Below are positions 54,958 to 64,000 of a stretch of 64,000 nt of DNA, one piece after another (position 1 is the first letter of the stretch; each line of letters opens with the position of its first letter). Made by a program: the position numbers and the translations under genes. The notes below the pieces were generated by a model. It ran no database searches. It was not told the origin of the DNA and saw nothing but the letters and a program-made list of their open reading frames with translations. Source of the stretch: Labilibaculum sp. (GTDB lineage: Bacteria > Bacteroidota > Bacteroidia > Bacteroidales > Marinifilaceae); the NCBI GenBank assembly GCA_016342745.1, contig JAEINT010000006.1, positions 1 to 64,000 of the forward strand, in the 5' to 3' direction.

Positions 54958-55983
54958 CTACTCACCTTCCTTCACTCCAAAAAACTCCTCTAGGCTTGCT
55001 TTACTTTTTCCGCTTGAAATAAGAATCAAATAATCATTGGCTTTTATCAGACTCCCTTTTACTGGATTTTTAACGATCTTCCCATCTTGAACCATACCAA
55101 TTAATATACCATTGTAATCCAACTTCAATTTCATAAAAGCAGTCATGTATTCCGCTCCAGCAAAATCACACTCTTCGCTGATTAAATACTGTTGAATATC
55201 CGAATCCTCATCGGCAACACTAGTAGCAATTAAATCTTCGGTATAAGCAGCAACATGAGGCTCAAATAGGTAGGAAGCAACCAATTTGGAAGCAACTTCA
55301 TTCTTAGCGATAACATGATCTATTCCAGCATTAATAAAAGTCTCTTTTAAACTAGGATTAGAACAGGTAACAACAACATTTGCAGCAGGATATCTCTTCT
55401 TCAAGTTAATTACAAAAACCAGTGTTTCTGAATCCTCTCTAAAATTCACGAATACTCTTTTAGAATTAGTAATATTAACTTTCTCGAAAGCATCAATATT
55501 TGAATAATCAGCAAATAAGCTAAAGGTATTTTTCGAAGAGTACAAATCAGCAATCAAATCCAAATTGGCTTTATTATTGGTAACAAATGCGACTTTCTGG
55601 CCTGCTTGAGTAATTTGACTAGCTACCTTTTGTCCAAATTCATTCCAACCAATAATGATGTAATGATCTTCAAAATCACTTCCCCAGAATCCACTTTTTT
55701 TCTTTTCCATATACTGATTAAATCTTACGGTTACCTCACCAATAATAAATCCAAGTATTCCTAAACTACCTATGATGACAATTAAGCCAATAATTTTCCC
55801 CACGATTGTCACAGGATAAAAATCACCATATCCAACCGTTGTAAGCGTTACGATAGCATACCAAAAGGCATCACCAATACTTTTAATATTAGCATCAGGC
55901 GATTGTCCCTCAAAATATTTGATTCCAAATATAGCCGCTACATAAATCAAAAAGGCAATAAAAACAATTAGCTTTTTTCTCAT
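54958..55983 (-). CDS. Potassium channel with TrkA-N (RCK) domain
   Basis: A 341-residue inner membrane K+ channel. Two membrane helices (about 4-22 and 60-82) flank a pore with the selectivity filter TVGYGD at 49-54. An RCK N domain with NAD-type fold (about 105-230, IIIGWNEFGQKVASQI) and a TrkA-C-like end (about 250-335) follow. It is the last gene of the PspA/DUF350/polyamine set, 11 bases after speD. Polyamines block and regulate many cation channels, which gives a possible functional link. Confidence 0.9.
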   Translation of the reverse strand: MRKKLIVFIAFLIYVAAIFGIKYFEGQSPDANIKSIGDAFWYAIVTLTTVGYGDFYPVTIVGKIIGLIVIIGSLGILGFIIGEVTVRFNQYMEKKKSGFWGSDFEDHYIIIGWNEFGQKVASQITQAGQKVAFVTNNKANLDLIADLYSSKNTFSLFADYSNIDAFEKVNITNSKRVFVNFREDSETLVFVINLKKRYPAANVVVTCSNPSLKETFINAGIDHVIAKNEVASKLVASYLFEPHVAAYTEDLIATSVADEDSDIQQYLISEECDFAGAEYMTAFMKLKLDYNGILIGMVQDGKIVKNPVKGSLIKANDYLILISSGKSKASLEEFFGVKEGE

Positions 55984-55994
55984 ACTTGTCTATA

Positions 55995-56348
55995 TTATTC
56001 CGGCAAGCAAATTTCAATTCCATTACCGTTCCAATTCACATTTAATTTACTTTCCTTAAGCATCTTTTGAAACCCTTCCGATTTCTTCTGATTGCAACTA
56101 CTCAACTCAACGTATGACCATCCCTTATCTGGAAATGTATGAATAGCCAAATGAGATTCTGCTAACAACCAAAATGCAGTGTATCCTTGCACTGGAAAAT
56201 GATGGTCTGTAAAGTTCAAAATCACGAAATCCACTTTTTTCAAATATTCTTGAAATCGAGTTTGCAACACAATCGGATCACATTCTGACACCCAGAATCG
56301 TAAGTTATGAATTTTAGCTGCTAATATTTTATTTACCGCTGTAGGCAT
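55995..56348 (-). CDS. speD: S-adenosylmethionine decarboxylase proenzyme
   Basis: A 117-residue bacterial SpeD-type proenzyme. It self-cleaves to form a pyruvoyl group and makes decarboxylated AdoMet, the aminopropyl donor for spermidine. The cleavage/active-site block AESHLAIHTFPDKGW (about 63-77) contains the Glu-Ser cleavage pair. The following ELSSCN holds the conserved catalytic cysteine. It is 9 bases downstream of the spermidine synthase gene, so the two act in succession. Confidence 0.9.
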   Translation of the reverse strand: MPTAVNKILAAKIHNLRFWVSECDPIVLQTRFQEYLKKVDFVILNFTDHHFPVQGYTAFWLLAESHLAIHTFPDKGWSYVELSSCNQKKSEGFQKMLKESKLNVNWNGNGIEICLPE

Positions 56349-56357
56349 ATCATCAAA

Positions 56358-57899
56358 TTAATATAAATCCCAATTTCCTTTCATATAGTACTTGTGCAAA
56401 ACAGGTTCGTGAATTCTATTCACGTGTACACTATCCTTTTTCCAAGGATAATAATCCTTTCCAAAAGAAGTAATTAATGTCATTGCCTCCTTATTTATCC
56501 ATCGTGTAGGCACATTAATCTCTAATTTTTGCAGTTCCGCTTTTACACTTTCGTAAGGTGGTTGTTTAACTCCAAGAGTCCAACCCCATTCTCCCAATGT
56601 AATTACCTGATTGTGCATTGGAACCGTTTCAAAGCCTGCGCTTTTAATTGTTTCCACAATGCACGAGAATGCCTGAGTTGCAAAGTATGGACTTCCCGAC
56701 TGCGTTACAATTACACCTCCTGGTCGTAAATGACGATAACAAATCTTATAGAATTCGTGCGAATACAAGCGACCTAATTCAATGCTTCGTGGATCTGGTA
56801 AATCAATAATGATCACATCAAAATAATTCTCATTAGATAACATGTATTTGTATCCATCATCATTCAATACTTCGACCTTATCATTACTCAACGAGTTTTG
56901 ATTTAACTCCGTAAGAATCGGATGATTTTTTCCCAAATTAGTCATAGCAGGATCTAAATCCACCAAAGTAATTTTTTCAACCTTCGGATATTTCAAGATC
57001 TCACGAACTGCACATCCATCTCCTCCGCCTAAAACCAAAATCTTGGTCGGATTTGGATGCAAACTCATTGCTGGATGAACCAAAGGTTCGTGATACATGA
57101 TTTCATCACGCGTGCAAAGCTGCTGATTACCATTCAAATACAACCAATAATCATTTTTCCATTGCGTCATTACAATGCGTTGATATTTGGTTTGTTCAGT
57201 ATAAATAACCTTATCAGCATATTTTTGTTGCTCCCCAAACGTGATGATTGGATCGGTAACAAAAATTCCTGTAGTCAAGGAAACCATTATAAAAGCACCC
57301 AAGCTAACCAACAATTTTCTCTCCTGCGATTTTAACAGATCCCAAAGAAAATACAGAACAATAATTGATACTGAGAAATTTACAAAGCCCAAAATGAACG
57401 GCGTATAAATTAACCCAAATACTGGCAAGCCAATAAAGGCGAAAAATACACCTCCTAATAAACTTCCATAATAATCATTCTCTAAAATATTAGAGATATT
57501 AAATTGCAACTTCTCGTAATCGTCATTTATGCGGATTACCAAAGGAATTTCCATTCCGATTAACAATCCAATACAAATGGCTAAGCTGTATATTAAAATT
57601 CCAATTGATTGCGTATAGGCCGAAGCCGTATAAACCAATAAAGCTGCAAACGAAACGATAAAGGAAAGCGCAAATTCCAATATCAAAAATTTCTTCAATA
57701 ATCCATTCTCAAAATTCTTGGTAATTCGACTACCCAAACCCATGGAAAATAACATGAGAGAGATAATCATTACCCAATGAAAAACAGAATTACCTAAAAA
57801 ATACTGAGCTAAAGTGGATAAAATATATTCCGCTACAACTCCAGAGAATCCGGTAGCAAATATTGCTGCCTTTAGTAATGTTGATCGATTCTTAAACAC
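56358..57899 (-). CDS. speE: Membrane-bound spermidine synthase (polyamine aminopropyltransferase)
   Basis: A 513-residue protein. The first 210 or so residues form about seven membrane segments, and residues about 215-513 form a spermidine synthase domain, with VLGGGDGCAVREIL (about 292-305), the LVDLDPAM motif, and IIDLPDP (about 364-370) for dcAdoMet and putrescine binding. The start is GTG at 57899. It is followed by speD, which supplies its substrate. Membrane-fused aminopropyltransferases of this kind are common beside DUF350 and PspA genes. Putrescine is the presumed acceptor. Confidence 0.9.
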   Translation of the reverse strand: MFKNRSTLLKAAIFATGFSGVVAEYILSTLAQYFLGNSVFHWVMIISLMLFSMGLGSRITKNFENGLLKKFLILEFALSFIVSFAALLVYTASAYTQSIGILIYSLAICIGLLIGMEIPLVIRINDDYEKLQFNISNILENDYYGSLLGGVFFAFIGLPVFGLIYTPFILGFVNFSVSIIVLYFLWDLLKSQERKLLVSLGAFIMVSLTTGIFVTDPIITFGEQQKYADKVIYTEQTKYQRIVMTQWKNDYWLYLNGNQQLCTRDEIMYHEPLVHPAMSLHPNPTKILVLGGGDGCAVREILKYPKVEKITLVDLDPAMTNLGKNHPILTELNQNSLSNDKVEVLNDDGYKYMLSNENYFDVIIIDLPDPRSIELGRLYSHEFYKICYRHLRPGGVIVTQSGSPYFATQAFSCIVETIKSAGFETVPMHNQVITLGEWGWTLGVKQPPYESVKAELQKLEINVPTRWINKEAMTLITSFGKDYYPWKKDSVHVNRIHEPVLHKYYMKGNWDLY

Positions 57900-57902
57900 C
57901 TT

Positions 57903-58008
57903 CTATTAATTATGAATTAAGAATTATTAATTATTAATTGAAACAAACAATTAGCTCCTCTCAACTCACAATAATAAATTCATAATTCAGCATTTATAAT
58001 TCGTAATT
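57903..58008. repeat. A+T-rich low-complexity gap with imperfect repeats
   Basis: The gap between the DUF350 and spermidine synthase genes is almost pure A+T, with repeated TAATTATTAA and inverted TAATTCATAATT-like units (AATTATGAATTA at the left, AATTCATAATTC at the right). It can form an imperfect hairpin. No promoter match was found. Confidence 0.35.
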
Positions 58009-58010
58009 AA

Positions 58011-58883
58011 CTATAAGCACCAAGTAATCAAAACAGATCCACCTATGTATGCAAATGCTTCAACTAAAGCAGCTCCAACATTTGGTTTTTCTTGATTGAT
58101 AATTTCATCGGTTAATCTTTCTCCAGGAAGTAAAATTTTATCGGTAATTAAACGCATTACAGGCAATAAAATGATTCCTACCAAAAGTTCAAATCCAGCC
58201 TCCGTAAAAGTTGGCAGCCAACCATCAAAATCCCCTACCAATCCAAATCGAATTAAGTTGGCAATAGCGATAATCGCACCAGCGAATCCAACACCAACAG
58301 CTACATTGTCTTTTTCAATGTGTTCGTGCAAATTGTATGGTGTTATCCAATTGTAAATACGAGTAGTGATAATTAATGCAACTTGACCAAATGCCCAAAA
58401 TACAACAGCGGTCAAGATTCCAAAAAGCATATCCCCGCTTTCGCCAGAAACAGCACCAAAAATGATTAAACCTGAAGCTACCGATACAGCACCTTCCACA
58501 ATTCCTGTTCCTGCATTTTGGTCTTCAATTATCTCTTTACGGATCGAAAAATTTCTAAGAATTAAATAATCCGATAAGAATATTGAAATATTCAATAAAA
58601 CAATGGCTAGCAATCCATAAACTGCTATGTCGATAATATCGTTAACTAAACCGTTAGATGGACCTACAATTGCACTTCCGATTGAAAATAACAATCCAAT
58701 GTAATAACCAACATGGGCAACGGCAAAAGCAAAATTATCTTTCTTAACCAATTCCTCTTTTACCTTAAAGGATGGATGAAGCAACTGGTAAACAAATTTC
58801 CCGATAAGGAAAATAGCAAATGCTACCGCGATATAAACCACAGCATCATAAACGATAAACGAAATTTCTGATAATGACATCAT
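58011..58883 (-). CDS. DUF350 family membrane protein (YjfL-like)
   Basis: A 290-residue inner membrane protein with about eight hydrophobic segments. It appears to be a duplicated DUF350 domain: residues about 10-140 and 150-290 repeat the pattern of a polar KDNFAFAVAHVGYYIGLL / KDNVAVGVGFAGAIIAIANL block followed by two membrane helices. The function is unknown. DUF350 proteins (E. coli YjfL) sit with PspA-like and polyamine-related genes, exactly as here. Confidence 0.88.
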   Translation of the reverse strand: MMSLSEISFIVYDAVVYIAVAFAIFLIGKFVYQLLHPSFKVKEELVKKDNFAFAVAHVGYYIGLLFSIGSAIVGPSNGLVNDIIDIAVYGLLAIVLLNISIFLSDYLILRNFSIRKEIIEDQNAGTGIVEGAVSVASGLIIFGAVSGESGDMLFGILTAVVFWAFGQVALIITTRIYNWITPYNLHEHIEKDNVAVGVGFAGAIIAIANLIRFGLVGDFDGWLPTFTEAGFELLVGIILLPVMRLITDKILLPGERLTDEIINQEKPNVGAALVEAFAYIGGSVLITWCL

Positions 58884-58913
58884 AAGTTTTAAATCTATGA
58901 GTTATACAATGGT

Positions 58914-59717
58914 TTATTTCCCGAATCCTCCGCTACGAGAGCGAGTTGATCGTGAAGAACTATATCTTGATGAGCTTCTTTTTGTTCTAGTAGAAGTTCT
59001 TGTACTACTAGTACTTGAAGATCGACTCACTTTGCTTCTCACTTTATCTTTAAAAGTTGAAGGCTTGCTTCCCCACTTGCTATTTTTTCCCGAAGTAGAT
59101 GAAGTATAAGAATTGGTTCCGTAAACAGGACTGCCTCCTCTTGGACCATAATAACCTCTAGAACCACCATAATAACCACCACTGCGATAATCATTGTAAT
59201 AAGAGCGTCGGTACGATCCCATATTGAACATGTGCGACATGAAAGCATATTGACCGTAAAAAGCCCAGAAAGAAGAACCTCCACGATTTTCCCATCGCCC
59301 ATACTTCTCATTCCCTACGTAATGATTGTATCCAGCAGGTACAGCTTGCTTGGTAATAACACCATCTTTTTTCGATACAATCTCCATTCCCATATTATTC
59401 ATATTCTGAGAAAAGAAAGCTTCACTAACATTTTTCCAAGTCGATTTTTGTTCCAAAACCGTATCAGGACGCTGAATGATTACCTGGTATTGATGACGGT
59501 AATTGTCAGAACCTTCATTTGCATCCATATCAAATAAGACAATAGAGAAATTCTGTTCTGCATTCAACTCTTTAATTAAATTATCGACAGGCGATTTTTG
59601 ATAGCTCTTTTTTGTTACAGAAGACGAAGTAGAAGATGATGAACTACCACCTCCACATGTTTTTGCAATAAAAAACACTACAATAATCCCAATGATTACT
59701 TTAGTTACAGTGTTCAT
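58914..59717 (-). CDS. Ser/Gly/Tyr-rich envelope protein, DUF1190 (YjfM)-like
   Basis: A 267-residue protein with a single N-terminal membrane or signal segment (about 5-21), a Ser-rich linker with CGGGSSSSS, a folded middle (about 45-130), then a Gly/Tyr/Ser/Arg-rich low-complexity tail. The blocks SFWAFYGQYAFMSHMF, SPVYGTNSYTSSTSGK and the final SGGFG resemble the layout of E. coli YjfM (DUF1190), recalled from memory. Position between DUF4178 and DUF350 genes agrees with this. The cysteine does not lie in a good lipobox. Function unknown. Confidence 0.6.
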   Translation of the reverse strand: MNTVTKVIIGIIVVFFIAKTCGGGSSSSSTSSSVTKKSYQKSPVDNLIKELNAEQNFSIVLFDMDANEGSDNYRHQYQVIIQRPDTVLEQKSTWKNVSEAFFSQNMNNMGMEIVSKKDGVITKQAVPAGYNHYVGNEKYGRWENRGGSSFWAFYGQYAFMSHMFNMGSYRRSYYNDYRSGGYYGGSRGYYGPRGGSPVYGTNSYTSSTSGKNSKWGSKPSTFKDKVRSKVSRSSSTSSTRTSTRTKRSSSRYSSSRSTRSRSGGFGK

Positions 59718-59739
59718 GTTTATAATTTTGGGTTATAAA

Positions 59740-60276
59740 TTATTTCGGTAGAATATTAGAAATTTCAAATTCCTTGATGGCTTTTCCAGCAGAAGCTTCA
59801 AATTCCTTTTCATCCCATTGTTCAATTGTGATAATATTTTCTCCAGATTCATCCTCAAAGTCCCAAGAGATAAACTCTACCCACTCTTCTCCACGAGCGG
59901 TATCATTAAAATAACCTGGCGATTCCTTTTCGAAAAAATACTTTGTATCCTTATAAATAAGAGTTGTTGGCGCTTTCTGAAGGTTCATTAAATCGTTTAG
60001 AACATTCTCGCCTAATTCTCGAACTTTAATTTTATCGGAGATCGACAAGCTAATCTCATCATCATCTTCAACTGCCAGATAAAGTGTCCTCGTTCCATTG
60101 TTAATTTTGTATTCTTTAGAGAAATAATTATCTCCCCAATCGTACTCATAACTCGCTTGCACTTCCCAGCTTTCCAGATCGTATTCAAAAACAAAACCAA
60201 CATCCAGGTCGGTAACCCGGATATTGGTGCTGTCATACTTCGGCTGTTTCCGTTTAAAAAAATCGGCTAATCCCAT
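59740..60276 (-). CDS. DUF4178 domain protein
   Basis: A 178-residue soluble protein with the DUF4178 pattern: an N-terminal VTDLDVGFVFEYDLESWEV part, aromatic-rich strands (YEYDWGDNYFSKEYKI), and the C-terminal EEWVEFISWDFED...ITIEQWDE block. No catalytic motif is recognised. In this operon it takes the place that DUF2491 (YjfK) has in the enterobacterial set, between PspA and the DUF1190-like gene. Confidence 0.82.
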   Translation of the reverse strand: MGLADFFKRKQPKYDSTNIRVTDLDVGFVFEYDLESWEVQASYEYDWGDNYFSKEYKINNGTRTLYLAVEDDDEISLSISDKIKVRELGENVLNDLMNLQKAPTTLIYKDTKYFFEKESPGYFNDTARGEEWVEFISWDFEDESGENIITIEQWDEKEFEASAGKAIKEFEISNILPK

Positions 60277-60306
60277 TTTTAATTTCGTTCAAATTTGTAA
60301 AAACAG

Positions 60307-61011
60307 CTATTCTTTATTTTTCATTTTTGCTTTTAGCTCTTCCAATGCATTTGATGCTTTAACATTAGTATCGCTTAAAGTTGCATCAATTTCATCATCT
60401 AAACTACGATTTTCAAAAGCAATATCGCCGTAAGCTTCAGCCATAGCTTCTTGCTGAGCTACTTTATCTTTCATTTTCTCTAACATTCCAACCGTACCAG
60501 AACTATCAATTCCAGAAAGTTGCTTGTTAATTTTCGAAGTCGCTTGACTTACACGAGCACGAGCTTTTAAAGTTCTCAATTCATTCTCATAGCGAGTAAT
60601 CGTTGATTTTAATTTCTTCACATTCGTATCTAACTGACTAATGTTAGTATCGAATTTACTCACTTCTTCCTGCGATCTTGAAGCATTAGAAACAGCTTCT
60701 TCTTTTCTCGCCAAGGCCTCGGTTGCTAAGCGTTCTGCTTCCGACATTTCCAAATCACCTTTTTCAGCTTTTTGCAATAATAACATTGCTTTTTGCTCGT
60801 AATTCTTTGCCATCGACTTTTGCTCATTCAAGTCTCTCTTGCTTCGAATTGCTAAAGCCTTCACTTCAGCCAAAGCTTGTAAACTTTTATCTAAATCTTT
60901 TTTGAGATCTCTGATTCCCTGTTCGGTCATCTTAATCGGATCTTCTAACTTATCTATAGCGGAGTGAGCTTCTGCTTTGCCCACATTGAATAATCTACCA
61001 AAAATTCCCAT
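60307..61011 (-). CDS. pspA: PspA/IM30 family protein (YjfJ-like)
   Basis: A 234-residue, almost wholly coiled-coil protein of the PspA/IM30/Vipp1 (bacterial ESCRT-III) family. It begins with the amphipathic helix MGIFGRLFNVGKAEAHS, then DKLEDPIKMTEQGIRDLKKDL, and long helices to the end. The family binds and remodels stressed inner membrane. No pspF/pspB/pspC genes are near. Instead it lies in a DUF4178/DUF350/polyamine context, typical of the YjfJ branch. Confidence 0.92.
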   Translation of the reverse strand: MGIFGRLFNVGKAEAHSAIDKLEDPIKMTEQGIRDLKKDLDKSLQALAEVKALAIRSKRDLNEQKSMAKNYEQKAMLLLQKAEKGDLEMSEAERLATEALARKEEAVSNASRSQEEVSKFDTNISQLDTNVKKLKSTITRYENELRTLKARARVSQATSKINKQLSGIDSSGTVGMLEKMKDKVAQQEAMAEAYGDIAFENRSLDDEIDATLSDTNVKASNALEELKAKMKNKE

Positions 61012-61028
61012 TTGTATCTTATTTAAAG

Positions 61029-61424
61029 TTATGATTTTGAATATGAAATAATCTCTTCAGAAAACTCGCTCAACAACAATTCTAATGAATTTAAAGTTGC
61101 CTCCAATTCGTTCTGATCTAAATTCTCTAACTGAAGCGTATCACGGAAAATTACTTTTTTCCCAGACTCGTCTAAAACAAAAGCCCCGTGAACAATTTCT
61201 CTATTCTTTTTTAATAATGATTTATAAACTTCTGGATTCTCTTCCGTTAATTCGAAAAGCAATCCTTCAATAATTAAAATTGGATCTTCACAATCAATTA
61301 TCAAATTAGCGATTCCACCATCAGGATTTTCAACAACAAATAGTTCTTCTGCTGTATCTTCCTGTACAATATTGAATTCTAAATTCAAAAGGTATTCTTT
61401 TACCTTGTTATAATATGTGTTCAT
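61029..61424 (-). CDS. Small acidic protein, YjfI/YbjN-like
   Basis: A 131-residue acidic cytoplasmic protein with alternating strands and helices, fitting the type III secretion chaperone-like fold of YbjN and YjfI (DUF2170). Segments are an N-terminal amphipathic helix, DGGIANLIIDCEDPILIIEG, and a C-terminal ELEATLNSLELLLSEF helix. It is the first gene of the set and ends 17 bases before pspA, which matches the place of yjfI before yjfJ. The family call is moderate and the function unknown. Confidence 0.65.
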   Translation of the reverse strand: MNTYYNKVKEYLLNLEFNIVQEDTAEELFVVENPDGGIANLIIDCEDPILIIEGLLFELTEENPEVYKSLLKKNREIVHGAFVLDESGKKVIFRDTLQLENLDQNELEATLNSLELLLSEFSEEIISYSKS

Positions 61425-61941
61425 ATTTCTATATCATTTAATTTACTGATTAAAAATAAAACAAATAATCATCATAATAAAATTTTTATCTCTCATGGCC
61501 ACTTAAGACAAATAACTAATTCTATTAGATTTTTTGCTTTGAGTTTGAAATTACTAAATCTCACACCTACAACACACATTTTATCGGGAGAATCTTCTTT
61601 TTATTCGATAAATGGAAGTTTTTACATGTTTTCTTGCAAGCATGTGATTCAATCTTACTAAAAATTGAATCCATCCAACAACAAGTGATCCTATTTTGGG
61701 TAATTCTCTTCAATTGAAACCAAATCCAAAAATTCAAAAAACAAAAAGATTCAAAACTCTTTTAAATTTCCATCAAATGTCCTTTTTATTTCATGCAGAT
61801 ATTTATATATTTAGGTTCATCAAAAAATTAACCATTTAAGTATTAATTGTTACCGACTTGCTTACCTGTTCAAAATCAACTAAAACAATAAACACAGAAT
61901 ACGCAGGTCTTTTCCAAGCCTAACAAAAAAATTAACTAAGA
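61425..61941. other. Intergenic region between the PspA operon and sucC
   Basis: About 517 A+T-rich bases between divergent operons. An 8-base inverted repeat GATTCAAT/ATTGAATC is at 61646-61671. A weak -7-like TATATTTA is at 61806-61813, about 129 bases before sucC. No coding frame or RNA family was recognised. Neither operon has a consensus promoter that I can see. Confidence 0.45.
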
Positions 61942-63111
61942 ATGAAGATTCACGAATATCAAGCAAAGGAAATTTTACGGTCGTTTGGCGTTCCTGTACC
62001 TGAGAGCAAAATTGCATTCTCGGTAAAAGAAGCTGAAGAAGCCGCCGCAGAAATTGGCCTGCCCGTAGTAGTAAAAGCCCAAATTCACGCTGGTGGAAGA
62101 GGAAAAGGTGGAGGTGTAAAGTTTGCACCAACAGCTCAGGATGTAACTCGTTATTCAAACGACATTTTGGGAATGACCCTGATCACTCACCAAACTGGTC
62201 CGGAAGGAAATTTGGTAAAAAAAGTATTAATTGAAGCAGCGTCTAATATTGATCGCGAGTTATATGCAGGAATCGTAATGGATCGTGCTACCTCTCAAGT
62301 TACCTTTATGGTATCTACCGAAGGTGGAATGGAAATTGAAAAGGTTGCTGAGGAAACTCCTGAGAAAATTCTAAAGATCGCAGTAGATTCTGCAGTTGGC
62401 TTACAAGCATTTCAAGCTAGACAAATGGCTTTTGCTTTGGATTTAACTGGTGATGCCTTTAAAAATGGCGTTAAATTTCTTTTAGCTCTATATAAAGCAT
62501 ATATGGGAACCGATGCTTCCATTTTTGAAATCAACCCATTGGTTGTAACCAAAGAAGGTGGCGTTATCGCTTTAGATGCAAAAGCAAATTTCGATGATAA
62601 TGCACTTTATCGTCATAAAGACATAACTGCTTTACGCGATTTAGATGAAGAAGAGCCATTGGAAATTGAAGCTGGAAGATCTGGACTAAATTATATTAAA
62701 CTAGATGGTAATATTGGATGTATGGTAAACGGTGCTGGTTTAGCAATGGGAACCATGGATATCATTAAACTTGAAGGTGGCGAACCAGCTAACTTCCTTG
62801 ATGTTGGAGGAGGAGCTTCTGCTGAAACTGTTGAGAAAGGCTTTAGAATTATTCTATCGGATGGAAGTGTAAAAGCTGTTCTTATTAATATTTTTGGCGG
62901 TATAGTTCGTTGCGACAGAGTTGCAAAAGGAGTTATTGAAGCAATTAATAATATCGATACAAAAGTACCAATTGTGGTTCGTTTACAGGGAACCAATGCT
63001 GAAGAAGGCAAGAAGCTTTTGGAGGATTCAGGAATGAATATTATTGCTGCAACAGAATTAAAAGATGCAGCTAAAAAAGTAGTAGCCACCCTTAAAACAA
63101 TTGAAGCATAA
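61942..63111 (+). CDS. sucC: Succinyl-CoA synthetase beta subunit
   Basis: A 389-residue ATP-grasp subunit of the TCA cycle enzyme joining succinate and CoA. Seen are [20 protein letters not shown] at the start, [16 protein letters not shown] (about 46-61) for nucleotide binding, EINPLVVT (about 197-204) with Mg ligands, and [16 protein letters not shown] (about 316-331). The TAA overlaps the sucD ATG by one base (TAATG), so translation is coupled. Confidence 0.96.
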   Translation: MKIHEYQAKEILRSFGVPVPESKIAFSVKEAEEAAAEIGLPVVVKAQIHAGGRGKGGGVKFAPTAQDVTRYSNDILGMTLITHQTGPEGNLVKKVLIEAASNIDRELYAGIVMDRATSQVTFMVSTEGGMEIEKVAEETPEKILKIAVDSAVGLQAFQARQMAFALDLTGDAFKNGVKFLLALYKAYMGTDASIFEINPLVVTKEGGVIALDAKANFDDNALYRHKDITALRDLDEEEPLEIEAGRSGLNYIKLDGNIGCMVNGAGLAMGTMDIIKLEGGEPANFLDVGGGASAETVEKGFRIILSDGSVKAVLINIFGGIVRCDRVAKGVIEAINNIDTKVPIVVRLQGTNAEEGKKLLEDSGMNIIAATELKDAAKKVVATLKTIEA

Positions 63112-63986
63112 TGAGCGTATTAGTTGATAAAAATACAAAGCTAGTGGTTCAGGGAATCACTGGTTCTGAAGGGGCTTTCCATACCCAGCAAATGATTGAA
63201 TATGGAACAAATGTAGTTGCTGGTGTTACTCCAGGTAAAGGAGGTCAGCTATTTATGGATAAGATTCCAATTCACAATACCATGAGAGGTGCTGTTGCCA
63301 AAACAGGAGCCAATGCATCGGTAATTTTTGTTCCACCTCCATTTGCAGCTGATGCAATTATGGAAGCAGCAGAAGCTGGTGTTGAGTTGGTTATTTGTAT
63401 TACCGAAGGTATTCCTACTATGGATATGCTTGAAGTCCATGAATTCCTTAAAAAATATCCTAAAACTACATTAGTAGGACCTAACTGTCCGGGTGTTATT
63501 ACTCCAGGCGAAGCTAAAATTGGTATTATGCCAGGTTTTATTCACAATCCTGGAACCATTGGTATTGTTTCCCGTTCGGGAACTCTAACTTACGAAGCTG
63601 TTCATCAATTAGGTGAAGCAGGATTCGGACAATCTACAGCGATTGGTATTGGTGGAGATCCAATTATTGGAACCAAACATATTGATGCGGTTAAACTTTT
63701 AAATGATGATCCAAAAACGGAAGCCATTGTATTAATTGGTGAAATTGGTGGTTCGGATGAAGAAGATGCTGCCGCTTACATCGCAAAACATGTAGACAAG
63801 CCTGTAGTTGCATTTATCGCAGGTCAAACGGCTCCTCCAGGAAAACGTATGGGACATGCTGGTGCTATTATTGCAGGTGGAAAAGGTACTGCTGAAGAAA
63901 AAATGAAGGCTTTAGCTGCTGCAGGAATACATGTTGTAAAATCGCCTGCTGATATCGGTAAAAAAATGAAAGAAGTATTAGGCTAA
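63111..63986 (+). CDS. sucD: Succinyl-CoA synthetase alpha subunit
   Basis: A 291-residue subunit that binds CoA and carries the phosphohistidine. CoA-binding blocks [19 protein letters not shown] and GVTPGKGGQ are near the N-terminus. GPNCPGVI is near 120, SRSGTLTYE near 155, and the active-site histidine in [11 protein letters not shown] near 244-254. It is complete, with stop at 63984-63986. Confidence 0.96.
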   Translation: MSVLVDKNTKLVVQGITGSEGAFHTQQMIEYGTNVVAGVTPGKGGQLFMDKIPIHNTMRGAVAKTGANASVIFVPPPFAADAIMEAAEAGVELVICITEGIPTMDMLEVHEFLKKYPKTTLVGPNCPGVITPGEAKIGIMPGFIHNPGTIGIVSRSGTLTYEAVHQLGEAGFGQSTAIGIGGDPIIGTKHIDAVKLLNDDPKTEAIVLIGEIGGSDEEDAAAYIAKHVDKPVVAFIAGQTAPPGKRMGHAGAIIAGGKGTAEEKMKALAAAGIHVVKSPADIGKKMKEVLG

Positions 63987-64000
63987 TTAATTAGTCAATA

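Noticed and set aside
57903-58008. Insertion-sequence remnant in the A+T-rich gap
   Set aside because: No transposase fragment or target duplication is seen; low-complexity sequence is the simpler reading.

Overview
The window comes from a low-G+C, Gram-negative member of the Bacteroidota. The evidence is: an SprA homologue of the type IX secretion translocon (29190-36740), an LpxC-FabZ fusion, Bacteroidota-only families (GSCFA, DUF4837, DUF4956, S46 peptidase), and promoters of the form TTTG-N19/21-TAnnTTTG. Gene content fits a marine Bacteroidales/Marinilabiliales-type organism, but this placement is tentative.

Layout. 1-9120: GSCFA and alpha/beta hydrolase genes, queG, and a complete minus-strand Fe-S assembly operon sufB-sufC-sufD-sufS-sufE-DUF59. 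9121-17104: a markedly A+T-rich accessory locus on the plus strand. It has a small HTH protein, a double-glycine leader peptide gene with its own terminator, a carboxypeptidase-regulatory-domain protein, a membrane protein, a thioredoxin-like gene broken by an in-frame TAG, a C39-peptidase ABC exporter, a MacB-like permease without ATPase and a MacA/HlyD-type adaptor. 17105-23423: thiL, then the lipid A genes lpxD-lpxC/fabZ-lpxA and an HD phosphohydrolase. 23424-28590: rimP-nusA-infB. 28591-47222: mostly housekeeping genes on the minus strand (gcvH, sprA, ruvA, pdxA, leucyl aminopeptidase, DUF4837 lipoprotein, lytic transglycosylase, tatA, rseP, dxr, M23 peptidase).

47347-47549 holds two tandem initiator tRNA genes. 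47717-51229 holds a DUF4268 gene and a metallophosphoesterase/DUF4956/CotH-like trio. 51324-54954 holds rnhB, an S46 dipeptidyl-peptidase and rnhA. 54958-61424 is a single-direction gene set (YjfI-like, PspA, DUF4178, DUF1190-like, DUF350, membrane spermidine synthase, SpeD, K+ channel). It parallels the enterobacterial yjfIJKLMC operon and probably links membrane stress to polyamines. The window ends with sucC-sucD.

The most interesting parts are the peptide export locus (9369-17104) and the PspA/polyamine operon. The export locus has an acidic two-cysteine peptide, a perfect 15-bp inverted repeat and spaced 13-bp direct repeats before it, a terminator separating peptide from exporter, and an interrupted thiol-redox gene.
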